Part shown: piece by piece, positions 21,280 to 31,508 of the stretch
Layout: the number at the start of each line of letters is the position of its first letter
Numbering within the stretch: the stretch's first letter is position 1
DNA from: Achatina immaculata
Lineage: Eukaryota; Mollusca; Gastropoda; Stylommatophora; Achatinidae
Reading direction: 5' to 3'
Assembly (NCBI GenBank): GCA_009760885.1
Contig: CM019716.1
Span: 13,035,702 to 13,099,701, forward strand
DNA: 64,000 bases
The notes under the pieces: generated by a model
Seen by the model: the letters and a program-made list of their open reading frames with translations, nothing else
Told to the model about the DNA's origin: nothing
The model's database searches: none
Made by a program: the position numbers and the translations under genes

Positions 21280-22563
21280 CTTCTTCTTCTTCTTCGTTCG
21301 CTTCTACCACCAAAACCGCACTGTGATCCTACTGAATTTACGCTTGTGGTCCTCATTAGGTCCGGTGGTTCCCTGTGTGATCCCCGAAGGACCACACGAG
21401 ATCCACAAGAGGACCACAAGGGATTCAGAGTATCACAGGGCTTTAGCCTATATTCTTGGTGGGTCTCTGAAGCGGGATTGCGTGACACCGTGGTTTTCAT
21501 TGCACCAGTTTAGTCTAGGGTTGGACTTTCTCACCGGAAGACCTCGGCGTGTTTAGGATATCAGTGCATCCCCGCTGGGTGAGAGGCGGTAGCCCACCCA
21601 GGCCATAGTTGGACCTTCTCACCGGAAAACCTCGACGTGTTTTGAGATACCCGTGTATCACCGCCAGGTGAGAGGTGGTTGCCCATCCAGTCCAGAGTTG
21701 GACTTTCTCACCGGAAAACCTCAGTGTAATTAGGATACGCAAACATCCCCGCCGGGTGAGAGGTGGTTGCCTATCTAGACTTCCCTGGTCCAGTGTCTCC
21801 GACTTCAGCATTTTGCGGTCGTGGCCGCTACCCTTCCTAGTTGTGACCAGGATGGAGCTTTTGTCCAGGAGGACGAATCCTCGCCACTAGTGACTTCTAC
21901 CCCTGGGTTGAGCCGGTTTAGGCATTCCCAGTATGGGCGTGTTTGGGACGGGACATGCATAGCCTTCAAGATTTACCCCTGGTATGAGCCGGTTTAGGCA
22001 AAATTCACCAGTATGGGTGTTTATCAGGCGTTACCGACCTCTAGAGCGGAGGTGGCATGACATGTCTAGCCATCGAGTTCTACCCCTGGTGTGTGCCGGT
22101 TTAGGCATGTTTCACCAGTGTAGGTGTATTTCGGACTTGGGCGGCCTCTAGAGCAGAGGTGCCGTGGTATAGCTCTCGTAGCAATACTACTGGACATACC
22201 AGTTAAACTTCACTTTCCACCACCTTTTCCCATCGGCGTCGCACAGCAACCTTTATTTCTTTTCCGCATTTACTTCCTTAACCGGGAGGAGCTTCACTCC
22301 ACGCACGGCATTTTGAAGTGTCTCGCCAGCAGTGACTTAACCTCTGAGACAAGCCGGTTCATGCATTTCACCCGATATGACTGCACTCAGGACGTGGCCG
22401 ACCTCCAGACCAGAGGTGCCGTGATTTGACTGTTTGCTTCGCTTTATCCTTTCTGCCACCTTTTCCGCAGTGATGCTGCGCGGCAACCTCATTTGCAAAT
22501 TTCTTCATTGGCCGGGAGGAGCACCGCTCCACGCACGGCAGCTGAAGATCTCGCCAACAGCGG
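21280..22563 (-). mobile_element. R1 retroposon copy B, inserted in LINE A
   Basis: The element reads on the minus strand and ends in a GAA repeat (TTC run at 21280-21295 on +). It holds three ~89-bp units (near 21513, 21606, 21695), then ~105-bp 'cctgggttgagccggttt' type units, then two copies of the 'ccgggaggagc' module. Exact 12-bp duplications flank it, and the LINE A sequence is continuous when one duplicate and the insert are removed. It lacks about 200 bp of the 5' end of the full-length copy. Variable-length duplication, 5' truncation and a simple 3' tail indicate target-primed insertion by LINE proteins. Confidence 0.88.
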
Positions 22564-22575
22564 GCATAATTACTT
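22564..22575 (+). repeat. target-site duplication, right, R1 copy B
   Basis: Second exact copy of gcataattactt; LINE A copy 2 resumes from here. Confidence 0.9.
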
Positions 22576-23079
22576 AAAACTTGTTCTTTTAGCCTTTATG
22601 ATTTGGTGTTCAGTAATTTTTTTCTTGATTTCCTTTCTTTGCTCTATCTTTTCCCATGTGGTCCTGCTTATCCATTCCTCTTTTCTCCGTTTCCGATATC
22701 CCAGTTCCTCTTTTGCTGTTTCTTGTAGTGTTTTATTGAACTCTAGTATGGACATTTCTGCTTCGTCTTGTAGGACACTGAAGCGGTTCTTAAATACTAT
22801 TGGAAATTCATTCCTTGTTTGCTGGTCTTTCAGTTTTCTTGTATCAAAACATGTCTTTCTGTGTTCTCCGATTTTGGCTTTCTTTAATTTTAGTTTTATT
22901 TTTGCAACCAGAAGGTTGTGATCACTTCCTACATCTGCTCCTTTCCTTGCTTTCACATCTTGTAGTAATTGTTTCTATTTGTTGTTTATTAGTATATGAT
23001 CGATTTGGTTTTGTGTGGTTTTATCTGGGGACCTCTAAGTCACTTTATGCATGTTTTTATGTTGGAAAATTGTCCCTCC
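22576..23079 (-). pseudogene. LINE family A copy 2, endonuclease end
   Basis: The minus strand encodes 'QIDHILINNK', 'GADVGSDHNLLVAKIKLK' and 'NEFPIVFKNRFSVLQDEAE', joining the endonuclease to the RT in one frame. That shows the junction which is frameshifted in copy 1. The copy is truncated at 23079, where copy 3 begins. Confidence 0.85.
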
Positions 23080-23563
23080 GATCTCTCTCTCTCTCTCTCT
23101 CTCTGAACCTTAAGTGCACAGGGCACATGGGGCTTCCGCAAGAGTTTTCCACAAACGTCTGTCCTTCGCCTTTTTTTTCTGCTCTTGCCCATGTGAGCCC
23201 TCTATTGCTAAACATCCTTTCTGTTGTTCTTCTCCATGTCTCTTTTGGTCTACCCTTACTTCCGTTCCCCTGTGGTGTCCATCTTAGTGCTATTTTTGGT
23301 AGTGAGTTGTCAGTCATTCGGAGCACATGTCCCAACCATCGCCAGCGTCTTTCCTCAATAATTGTTGTCAGTGGCTTCATCTGCATTTCTGCCAGTAAGA
23401 TGTTATTTCTTATGGTGTTTGGCCAAAATATTTTTCTAATTCTTCGTAAACATTTAGTCTGGAAAGAATTCAACTTGTTTTCTATGGTTTTGATGATTTT
23501 CCAGCATTCACTTCCATAGAGTAGTACACTTAGAACATTACTCTTAAATATCCTGATTTTAGT
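23080..23563 (-). pseudogene. LINE family A copy 3, 3' end
   Basis: This is a 5'-truncated copy with a long (GA)n tail (CT run 23080-23105 on +). It encodes the last ~155 codons, including 'RRWRWLGHVLRMTDNSLPK' and 'KGRPKETWRRTTERM'. It stands head to tail with copy 2. Confidence 0.88.
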
Positions 23564-24239
23564 ATGTGGTCTGCTATCATCTTATTGGTGCCACATGCAT
23601 GTTTAGTCGGTTGATCCTAATATAACGATCCAAATCCAGTGGTTGCTGTTCACGAAGGAGTTGGAGTTGGCAGAAATCTACTTTAGAACCCTACTTATAG
23701 AAAGATCATAAATAGCTGCTCAGTAAGTCAACAGCTAACATAGACAGTTCTCACAGGAGCAGTTCACTGCCTGATAATTCAAGTGAAAGAACAAGTTTGT
23801 GTGTGTGTATTAGGGGTTCTAATGGGGCAGCGATTACAAGACTCTCAAGGTATCCTACCCAGTCTACCTCACCCAGCAGATGGTGAACTCTGTTATACTC
23901 AGCGATTTGACCAAGATGGGCCATAGACCCAGCAGGCACCCAGTAGGGACAGCAAACGAGGTAAAGTCGAAACCAACCACTTCCTGTTAGAACTTCCTTC
24001 GGTTCCCAACGAAATCCGAGATATGCTGAAAGTGCCTATCAGAGTAGAGTGGGAACATCAGCAAACGGGCGCACATGCAACCATTTGATGGATCATGCCC
24101 GAGATAGACATACTGAAATGGTGTCGTCCCGTGGACCAAAGCCAAGAGAGGGTAGTACCGGGCCCCCGGCCTCGAAGAGGCCCATCCCAATGACTAGTGG
24201 CTCTGCCAATCAAGTCACAGGTAACTATACTGCATATAA
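23564..24239. other. no gene recognised
   Basis: It has a short GT repeat near 23798-23810 and a comparatively GC-rich part at 24050-24190. A 90-codon frame from 24049 shows no family motif. It could be the 5' leader of an element, but nothing supports that directly. Confidence 0.35.
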
Positions 24240-24437
24240 TAATCTCTCATTTACAGGGGTCCATTTCAGCAATGCTCTTGATGCTTCTTTTGTTATAATC
24301 AATGCTACTCCTCCTTCATGATGATCTTCTTTACCTGACCATATTATTGTATCTTCTGTGTGCTGTGTTGTTAATTTCCTTCTGCCATGACCTGTCCATC
24401 TTGCTTCTTGTATTCCTAGTATGTCTAGTTTGTAAGA
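24240..24437 (-). pseudogene. LINE endonuclease N-terminal fragment
   Basis: The minus strand reads 'KLDILGIQEARWTGHGRRKL', then 'IIWSGKEDHHEGGVALII' and 'KEASRALLKWTPVNERLL'. This is the early part of an APE-like endonuclease, with the catalytic Glu in GIQE and the conserved GG-A segment. The RT portion is missing. Because LINE remnants are usually 3' pieces, a lone 5' piece is unusual. Confidence 0.75.
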
Positions 24438-24484
24438 TTAATAATAATAATACAATAATCATAACTTACAGGGGACTATGCTAC

Positions 24485-24661
24485 ACAAGGAAGGTAGCGG
24501 TCCAGGACACTTGGGAATTGTTTAAGAAAGACAATGCGAAGGCTATTTTGGACATTTTGCGCATGAAGGATGAGACCTGGTTGGAGGATAATACTTGGTT
24601 TAAGGGAATATTAGAGCTGGAAAAAATAAATGAGAAGTGGCAGACAGTCCAACCCGTGTAA
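24485..24661 (+). pseudogene. retroelement remnant: segment just downstream of the RNase H motif
   Basis: The frame reads 'RKVAVQDTWELFKKDNAKAI', then 'LDILRMKDETWLEDNTWFKG' and 'ILELEKINEKWQTVQPV', stop at 24659-24661. The 21 bases at 24489-24509 are identical to 16635-16655 in the first unit of the 45-bp array, in the same reading frame (KVAVQD). I infer that this is the unamplified continuation of the element whose RNase H end gave rise to the array. The domain itself is not recognised. Confidence 0.5.
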
Positions 24662-24867
24662 GGTGTGGTCGAAACAGTCAAGTAAGTCACTGGCATCTAT
24701 GGATGTTGGAACTGGGGTTGGGAAGGGGCTCTTATGGGAGTGTCTCGAATGCAACCACTCCAGTCTCTGATTACAGATTACAGTAGTGTTATATCAGATA
24801 CTGTTATCTGTCATTGATTTATTATTTTCCGAAACATATGGTACCAACAAGGAATTGTTATCGTCCC

Positions 24868-24869
<2 letters not shown>

Positions 24870-24912
<43 letters not shown>
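24870..24912 (+). repeat. (CT)n microsatellite
   Basis: About 20 CT dinucleotides with no nearby LINE A 3' end, so not obviously a LINE tail. Confidence 0.95.
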
Positions 24913-24915
<3 letters not shown>

Positions 24916-25844
24916 TTTTGTGCTCCCGTAGAATCGATAGTCAGACCTGCCAGGAAGATAAAATCAAGCACGCCATGTTTATTTTCTTACCGGAAGTTCC
25001 GGTTGGCGTAACAAGCTTTAGCATTACCCACGAGCACGCGTCATCAGAATTTAGACTGACTCGCTAGCCTAAAAACTAGACATAGACGCACGAGCACGCT
25101 GAGTAAATTATATGTGATCATGTTAAACTGGACAGTTGACCTGTATTAATACGGGATAGTCCCGTATTTAACCATTTACGTCGGAAATCGTATCGTATTA
25201 CTTCGGTCGGGAGGTCTAAATGTCTCCTGTATTTTAAAATGCATGTCCCATATTGTCTCGTATTCTCAGCTTTGATTGCCATAGACTGGGAAATACCCAG
25301 AATATTTTTTTTTTAATCTTAGTGTAAATGTTACTACTATATTTTGAAGAAACTCTGTAGAGAAGTACAAGTAAGCTTGTGTGGTATATTTCTAAGTAAA
25401 GTTATAAACTTATACATTTTAAATTTAATTTAACCTCTTCCCCAACTCCTCTCCTCCCCTCCTCCCCCCTCCCATTTGTACCTAGAAAAGGCGGTCAATT
25501 GAATGATCTGTATAAGCTAGACAGGACGAAAGAGCTCTAGCTAACAAATTGCCATTAATAGAAAGTGATAAATTTTAAAGTGTTTTACAGTAATTTTGAT
25601 AACGTTAGTCACAGTTCGGGATGACGTAGCGAATTGCACCTGATCTCGATCACTCAGAATGGCTGCCTGCTTTGAGCGAATTTTCGGTTGCGGTTTACTT
25701 ACAGGCAGGGCGTCGGAGAGAAATTTTGTGTGGCCGGTACACAACTTCTCCTCTTCCCTCAAAATCCTGCTCCTCTTTATCTCTTTTTTTTTTTTTTAAT
25801 TCACTCATTCCCTCAACCGAGTCCCCCTTTCCCCAGAAATTGAA
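24913..25844. other. no gene recognised
   Basis: Mixed sequence with an AT-rich part (25280-25440) and C-rich runs (25440-25475). No domain, repeat family or splice-supported exon was recognised. Confidence 0.4.
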
Positions 25845-25919
25845 GGGCAGAATGTTAGACGGGCCTGCATGCCCAATTCTTAACCCTTTGAAAATAAAGT
25901 ATGTTCGTTCGTTCGTTAG
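25845..25919 (+). repeat. R4 short dispersed repeat
   Basis: The core 'agacgggcctgc', then 'caattctt', 'accctttgaaaataaag', and a (gttc)n tail. Similar copies lie at 38305-38392, 44968-45035 and 46689-46756. The constant AATAAA-bearing end followed by a variable tetranucleotide repeat suggests the 3' end of a SINE or LINE. Confidence 0.65.
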
Positions 25920-26039
25920 TTCCCCCTCCCCTCTTTCCCCCCCCCCCCCCCCAAATAGGGCCAGCTCATGAGCACTTACAGGAAAACAGGTGGAAATTAT
26001 CTACTTGATAAAAATTACTTCTGTATTTGCATACACCTC

Positions 26040-26290
26040 TCCGCTGGTACCCCCAGTAACAGGCATAGCCTGGCTAACGGGGCAGGGATGGCCATAGTCT
26101 CCATGGTGGTGGAGTCTGCTAAAGAAGCATTGCACACCCCCCTGCTTTTTAGCTGTACTCCGGCACTGAAAAAGTAGCCGCCATAACCTGCTCCCTCGCC
26201 GATACGATGATGTGCCTCAACATCTCCACAGCATCGGCTGCAAAGAACACCAGCTCGCAGTTACAGGGAGTTCGTACAAGAACAAGTTGC
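26040..26290 (+). repeat. R2 dispersed repeat
   Basis: Contains 'ccgctggtacccccagtaac', 'ggctaacggggcaggga', 'gtctgctaaagaagcattgc', 'tttttagctgtactccgg' and 'catcggctgcaaagaacacc'. It lacks the R2 head. Confidence 0.75.
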
Positions 26291-26418
26291 TTCTGATTTT
26301 TAAAAAAATTACGGATAACAACTTCGGTGTGGCAGTGTGGTTGCATGGAGAGAACAGGAGGTGAAAGTAGTGTGGAACTACGTTAAAATGGAAGTAATAT
26401 CATAAAGATTTTGTAAAT

Positions 26419-26448
26419 TAACAACAACAACAACAACAACAACAACAA
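26419..26448 (+). repeat. (AAC)n microsatellite
   Basis: About ten AAC triplets. Confidence 0.95.
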
Positions 26449-26872
26449 AAATAATGCATGTTCTCCTGAGAATGAAACGGAGGCTTAAGTGGTGCTTTAA
26501 TCCAGTATGGTTTGGTTTGTTCGTTGATAATCTTCCTGTAACTGTGAACTAGATTCTCTCTCTCCCCCCCCCCCTCCAACTGAAACCGACAGTAAAGATT
26601 CTGAAACAAGTATTGTGTCGGACAGGGAGTTCATAACATTGAGCATTGGGAGCTAACTCGTTAGCTATCTCCGCAGACCTTTGGGTGCACGACAGCATGT
26701 CATACTTTTTGAAGGGCGCCCTAGAGTAATGTAACAGCTTGTTGACAGGAGTACAGCAAGATAGTAGAGAGGGTCTTGATCAGCATTGGCTGGCTTGTCC
26801 TAGCGGATGCACTACACTATTTCTGGTGATTATTTCACGTTTATACTGCTGGTTTTCCAGATTGGTTCTCCT

Positions 26873-28356
26873 TCTTCTTCTTCGTTCACTCCTACCACCA
26901 AAAACCGCACTGCGAACCTACTGAATTCACGCCTGTGGTCCTCGTTAGGTCCCGTGGTCCCCTGTGTGGTCCAAAATAGACCACACGAGATCCACGAGAG
27001 GACCACAAGGGGTGTAGAGTATCACAGTGCTTTAGCCTGTATTCTTGGTGGGTCTCGGAAGCGGGATTGCGTGACACCGTGGTTTTCATTGCACCAGTTT
27101 AGTCTAAAGTTGGACTTTCTCACCGGAAGACCTCGACGTGTTTAGGATATCAGTGCATCCCCGCTGGGTGAGAGGCGGTAGCCCACCCAGACCAGAGTTG
27201 GACTTTCTCACCGGAAAACCTCGACGTGTTTTGAGATACCCGTGTATCACCGCCGGGTGAGAGGTGGTTGCCCATCCAGTCCAGGGTTGGACTTTCTCAC
27301 CGGAAAACCTCAGCGTGATTAGGATATGCAAACATCCCCGCCGGGTGAGAGGTGGTTGCCTATCTAGACTTCCCTGGTCCAGTGTCTCCGACTTCAGCAT
27401 TTTGCGGTCGTGGCTGCTACCTTTCCTAGTTGTGACCAGGATGGAGCTTTTGTCCGGGAGGACGAATCCTCGCCACTAGTGACTTCTACCCCTGGGTTGA
27501 GCCGGTTTAGGCATTATCCCAGTATGGGCGTGTTTGGGACGGGACCGACCTCTAGGGCAGAGGTACTGTGACATGCATAGCCTTCAAGATTCACCCCTGG
27601 TATGAGCCGGTTTAGGCAAAATTCACCAGTATGGGTGTTTATCAGGCGTTACCGACCTCTAGAGCGGAGGTGGCATGACATGTCTAGCCATCAAGTTCCA
27701 CCCCTGGTGTGTGCCGGTTTAGGCATATTTCACCAGTGTAGGTGTATTTCGGACGTGGCCGGCCTCTAGAGCAGAGGTGCCTTGGTATGTATAGCTCTCG
27801 TAGCAATACTACTAGACATACCGGTTAAACTTCACTTTCCACCACCTTTTCCCATCGGCTCCGCACAGCAACCTTTATTTCTTTTCCGCATTTACTTCCT
27901 TAACCGGGAGGAGCTTCAATCCACGCGCGGCATTTGAAGAGTCTCGCCAGCAGTGTCTTAACCTCTGGGACAAGCCGGTTCATGCATTTCACCCGATATG
28001 ACTGCACTCAGGACGTGGCCGACCTCCAGACCAGAGGTGCCGTGATTTGACTGTTTGCTTCGCTTTATCCTTTCTACCACCTTTTCCGCAGTGATGCTGC
28101 GCGGCAACCTCATTTGCAAATTTCTTCATTGGCCGGGAGGAGCACCGCTCCACGCACGGCAGCTGAAGATCTCGCCAACAGCAGCAGATGAGCTACCAAA
28201 CGTGCCACTCATCTACCCTAAGTAACTGGTTTTTAGGCGCCAGATATTCGCCCTCGCCCCTTCTCCTGTCAGTTTAAACAGTTCTGCCACGGGAAGGCCA
28301 GGAGCTGGACTTGACTGCCAGAGGCTGTTTGTAGCGCGTTTGCAGTCCTTAGAACC
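26873..28356 (-). mobile_element. R1 retroposon copy C, full length (1484 bp)
   Basis: This copy is bounded by the exact 12-bp direct repeat attggttctcct (26861-26872 and 28357-28368). On the minus strand it starts GGTTCTAAGGACTG, identical to the start of copy E, which defines the 5' end. Then come 'gtttaaactgacaggag', the 'ccgggaggagc' modules (on +, near 28133 and 27904), about four ~105-bp units containing 'gagccggtttaggc' (near 27482, 27588, 27692, 27958), and three ~89-bp units containing 'ggactttctcaccgg' (near 27107, 27196, 27286). The 3' end is a GAA tail. No open frame covers it and no pol III boxes were recognised, so it is non-autonomous and probably moved by a LINE in trans. Confidence 0.88.
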
Positions 28357-28484
28357 ATTGGTTCTCCTAATGACTGTGATCCTAACGGCTATTCTATACT
28401 GGTCCAAATGGCTGCACCGTATTGGTTTTAATGGCTGGACTATACTGGTCATAACAGAAGATACAAACATTCATGAACTACTGC

Positions 28485-28572
28485 TTGAGGAGTATTTTAA
28501 ATATTATGTGGCAGGACAAGATCAGGAACGAGAAGATCTGGGAAAGGGCAGGACAAGAACCTATGAACCTAT
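28485..28572 (+). pseudogene. LINE family D, left part
   Basis: The plus strand reads 'ILNIMWQDKIRNEKIWERAG' followed by 'QEPMNL', the start of the conserved RTE-like C-terminal segment. It is interrupted by R1 copy D and resumes at 28858. Confidence 0.75.
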
Positions 28573-28857
28573 CTTCTTGTTCTTCTTCGTTCGCTTCTAC
28601 CACCAAGACCGCCCTGTGATCCTTCTGAATTTACCCCTGTGGTCCTCGTTAAGTCCCGTGGTCCCCCGTGTGGTCCTTTCGAGAGGACCACAGGAGGTTC
28701 AGAGTATCTCAGGGCTTCAGCCTGTATTTTCGGTGGGCCTCAGAAGCGGGATTGCGTGACACCGTGGTTTTCGTTGCACCAGTTTAGTCTAAAGTTGGAC
28801 TTTCTCACCGGAAGACCTTAACGTGTTTTGGATATCAGTATATCCCCACTTTGTGAG
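28573..28857 (-). mobile_element. R1 retroposon copy D, strongly 5'-truncated
   Basis: Only the 3' 285 bp of R1 are present (one 89-bp unit, the 'gaccacaggaggttcaga' part and the GAA-type tail). The exact 11-bp repeat tatgaacctat flanks it at 28562-28572 and 28858-28868, inside a LINE whose reading frame continues on both sides. This is direct evidence for target-primed insertion with 5' truncation. Confidence 0.88.
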
Positions 28858-29145
28858 TATGAACCTATAAATCATGTCTAGGAAGTGGAGGTGGATTGGC
28901 CACACTCTGAGGAAACCCGACGCCAACATAGGAAGACAGGCACTGACATGGAATCCTCATGGAAATAGAAAACGAGGAAGACCTAGACTTACTCGGAGAA
29001 GAGAAATTATGACAGAGCTCAGAGACGAGGGATGCACATGGAAGGAAGCAGAGAATAATTCAATGAACAGGGATGACTGGAGAGCCTTTATCCATGGCCT
29101 ATACTCTCAAGGGAGTGAAAAGGCGATGATGATGATGATGATACT
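28858..29145 (+). pseudogene. LINE family D, right part and 3' end
   Basis: The plus strand encodes 'SRKWRWIGHTLRKPDANIGR', 'QALTWNPHGNRKRGRPRL', 'GCTWKEAENNSMNRDDW' and 'RAFIHGLYSQGSEKA', followed by an (atg)n tail at 29124-29143. The frame remains open, but the RT core is absent. Confidence 0.85.
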
Positions 29146-29169
29146 GGTCCTAGTGACAGTCCTTCCTTC

Positions 29170-29766
29170 CTTCCTCGCTTTCTTTGTCCCTGTCTCCAAA
29201 GGCCATCAACAAGGGCTCTCCATTTATTTCTGCCCAGGGCTGTATCTTCAGGGTTAGTCTATCACTGCTTCATGTCTCCTTCGCCAGGTCTTTCTAGGCC
29301 TTCCTTGTTTCCTCTTACCCTGAGGATTCCAGGTGATAGCCTTCTAGTTATGTTAGTGGTAGGCTTTCGAAGTGTACGTCCTATCCATCTCCAGCGTCTT
29401 TTCATTATCATTTTGACCACTGTGGGTTGGTTCGTTTTATGCCATAGCTCTTCATTGCTGATGTTATCTGGCCATCTGAAGGATCTTCCTTAGGCAGGTG
29501 TTAACAAAGATCTGCAGTCTCTTGGTACTTTTAGTTGATGCTGTCCATGTTTCTGATCCATATTTGTGTTGAACAGTCTAAGTTTTGTTGTTAAGTATAT
29601 TCCCTTGTCCTTCTATATGATTCTCAGTTGTAGAAATCCTACTTTAGCCTTCCCAGTTCTTGCTGCAATATATGTTCCTGTATCACCCTCTCTGTCTATA
29701 ATGCTGCCGACATATGTTAACATGTCTGCTGCTTTGTTTCCTCAATATATTACTCCTAGAAAATTT
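29170..29766 (-). pseudogene. LINE related to family D, inverted
   Basis: On the minus strand decayed text includes 'ADMLTYVGSIIDREGDTG', 'AKVGFLQLRII', 'GRSFRWPDNISNEELWHK', 'RRWRWIGRTLRKPTTNIT' and 'ERPGEGDMK'. It is the same kind of C-terminal region as family D but longer. It lies tail to tail with the preceding D copy. Confidence 0.8.
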
Positions 29767-30043
29767 ACCATACTAGTCTTGACGACTATACCATACTAGT
29801 CCTGGCGATTGTACCATACTAGTCCTGGCGACTGTACCATACTAGTCCTGACGACTGTACCATACTAGTCTTGACGACTGTACCATACTAGTCCTGGCGA
29901 CTGTACCATACTAGTCTTGACGACTGTACCATACTAGTCCTGGCGACTGTACCATACTAGTCTTGACGACTGTACCACACTAGTCCTGTCGACTGTGCCA
30001 TACTAGTCCTGGCGACTGTACCATACTCTTTGTTTCGACTGTA
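29767..30043 (+). repeat. 23-bp minisatellite, about 12 copies
   Basis: The unit is accatactagtcctggcg plus actgt. G/A variants in 'cctggcg' versus 'cttgacg' alternate in part of the array (29855-29965), hinting at a two-unit higher-order period. A related inverted unit occurs at 31731-31755. Confidence 0.9.
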
Positions 30044-30069
30044 CCATACCGGTCATAGTTGCTGCACAG

Positions 30070-30269
30070 AACTAGTCATGGTGGCCATTAATCCTCTCAA
30101 GCTTCCACTGAGAATAGCCATCCATGCCCACAGTTTCTCATGTCAGACCAGACCTCGTGACGGAAACTATGGGAACTTGACCGTTGCTTGGATACAGGCG
30201 TCTGACGCCAGAACGGCACAGAAGGCGCATGTTTGGCCTGGACTAAATTCGCGCCCCCCGTTTGTGTAG
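30070..30269 (+). repeat. left arm of a ~200-bp inverted repeat
   Basis: Running from 'actagtcatggtggcc' through 'tgcccacagtttctcatg' and 'gcttggatacaggcgtctga' to 'ccccccgtttgtgtag', this arm matches 31507-31720 in reverse complement with moderate divergence. Together with the related minisatellite units beyond both arms it resembles a foldback element. Confidence 0.75.
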
Positions 30270-30557
30270 TTTGCGCCTAACAGAAAACCAGAAATCGAAG
30301 GCGATGTTTGAAGTGATCAAGCTATGGATTGATTCGCGTCCGCCCTAAATAATAATCATTTGTTAGCCCACAGTTCTATATTTGTCGGTGAAATCGAGTT
30401 TTCAAACACAAAGAATTTTAGAAGACCGAAGAAAATGGTAGTGTTTCTGGTTCTCCCCCCACCGCCAAGACTGGGAACACGGGGAAGAAAGAGAAACTGA
30501 GTGAGTTAGCGATAAACTGGCAGAATGTTGTAAATTCTATCACTGTATTGTGACATT

Positions 30558-31388
30558 CTTATCTTATATCTTATATCCTTCCCGTGCCGTTAGACGTCAC
30601 ATAGGGCTCGCAAAGTAGTTCGCCAATTTTTCCTGTCTTTGGCGAGTCTTTCAACCTCATCAAAGGACTCCACGCCTACTAATTTGGCCTCTCTTAATAA
30701 TGTCCTCTTCAGAGTTTCACGCGGTCTGCCTCTTTTTCTTCGGCCTGTTGTGTTCCACTTGATAGCTTGTTTTGGGATTCTCTGATCATTTCTTCTCATC
30801 AAGTGACCAACATATGTCCATCTCCTTTTCCTGATCACCCGTGAGACTGGTTGTTGTTCAGTCATCTGTCTTATCTCTGCATTGTTCTTGAATTCATTCC
30901 ACTTGATGCGAAGTATTTTCCTTAGGCATTTGTTTTCAAAAGAGTCTAATTTCTTTTCTATTTCTTTAGTTGTTTTCCAGCTTTCGCATGCATAAATGAG
31001 GGTGGATATTACATTTGAATTGAATAGTCTTAACTTGGTTTTTGTGCTTATAACTTTTGAGTTCCATATGTTTTCAAGATTCTTGAAGATTGATGCTGCT
31101 ATTGCAATTCTGATCCTAACTTCCTTTCTAGTGTCACCATCCTGGTCTATGTAGCTGCCAAGGTATGCAAATTGATTGACTTCTTCAATATCTGTCCCTT
31201 CTATGTGTATTTTTCCATTTTGATTGAGAGGAATTTTCATTATTTTTGTTTTGTCCTTGTTAATATCAAGTCCTATTTTGCTAGCCAGTGAAGACAGGAT
31301 ATCTGTTTTTTCTTGCATGGAATTCACATTATTACTGATAAGAGTTATGTCATCAGAAAAATCAAGATCTTCTAGTTGGGTCCTATAC
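30558..31388 (-). pseudogene. LINE family G copy 1, RT C-terminal half
   Basis: The minus-strand frame is open for 268 codons (30590-31396). It begins at 'YRTQLEDLDFSDDITLISNN', where FSDD is the catalytic motif C, and continues with 'AYLGSYIDQDGDT', 'STLIYACESWKTTKEIEK', 'KRRWTYVGHLMRRNDQRI' and 'RRKRGRPRETLKR', to a stop after RALCDV. The N-terminal half of the RT and the endonuclease are missing. The tail repeats 'agatata'. The 9-bp repeat tgtgacatt (30549-30557 and 31389-31397) fits a target-site duplication. It lies between the two foldback arms. Confidence 0.85.
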
Positions 31389-31468
31389 TGTGACATTGGA
31401 ACATATTAATTATTTTACTGCGTACAATTCGTCATGTATAATTATGGATCTTGAAATGCTATTTCACA

Positions 31469-31472
31469 AGAG

Positions 31473-31506
<34 letters not shown>
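31469..31506 (+). repeat. (GA)n microsatellite
   Basis: About 18 GA dinucleotides directly abut the right foldback arm. Confidence 0.95.
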
Positions 31507-31508
<2 letters not shown>

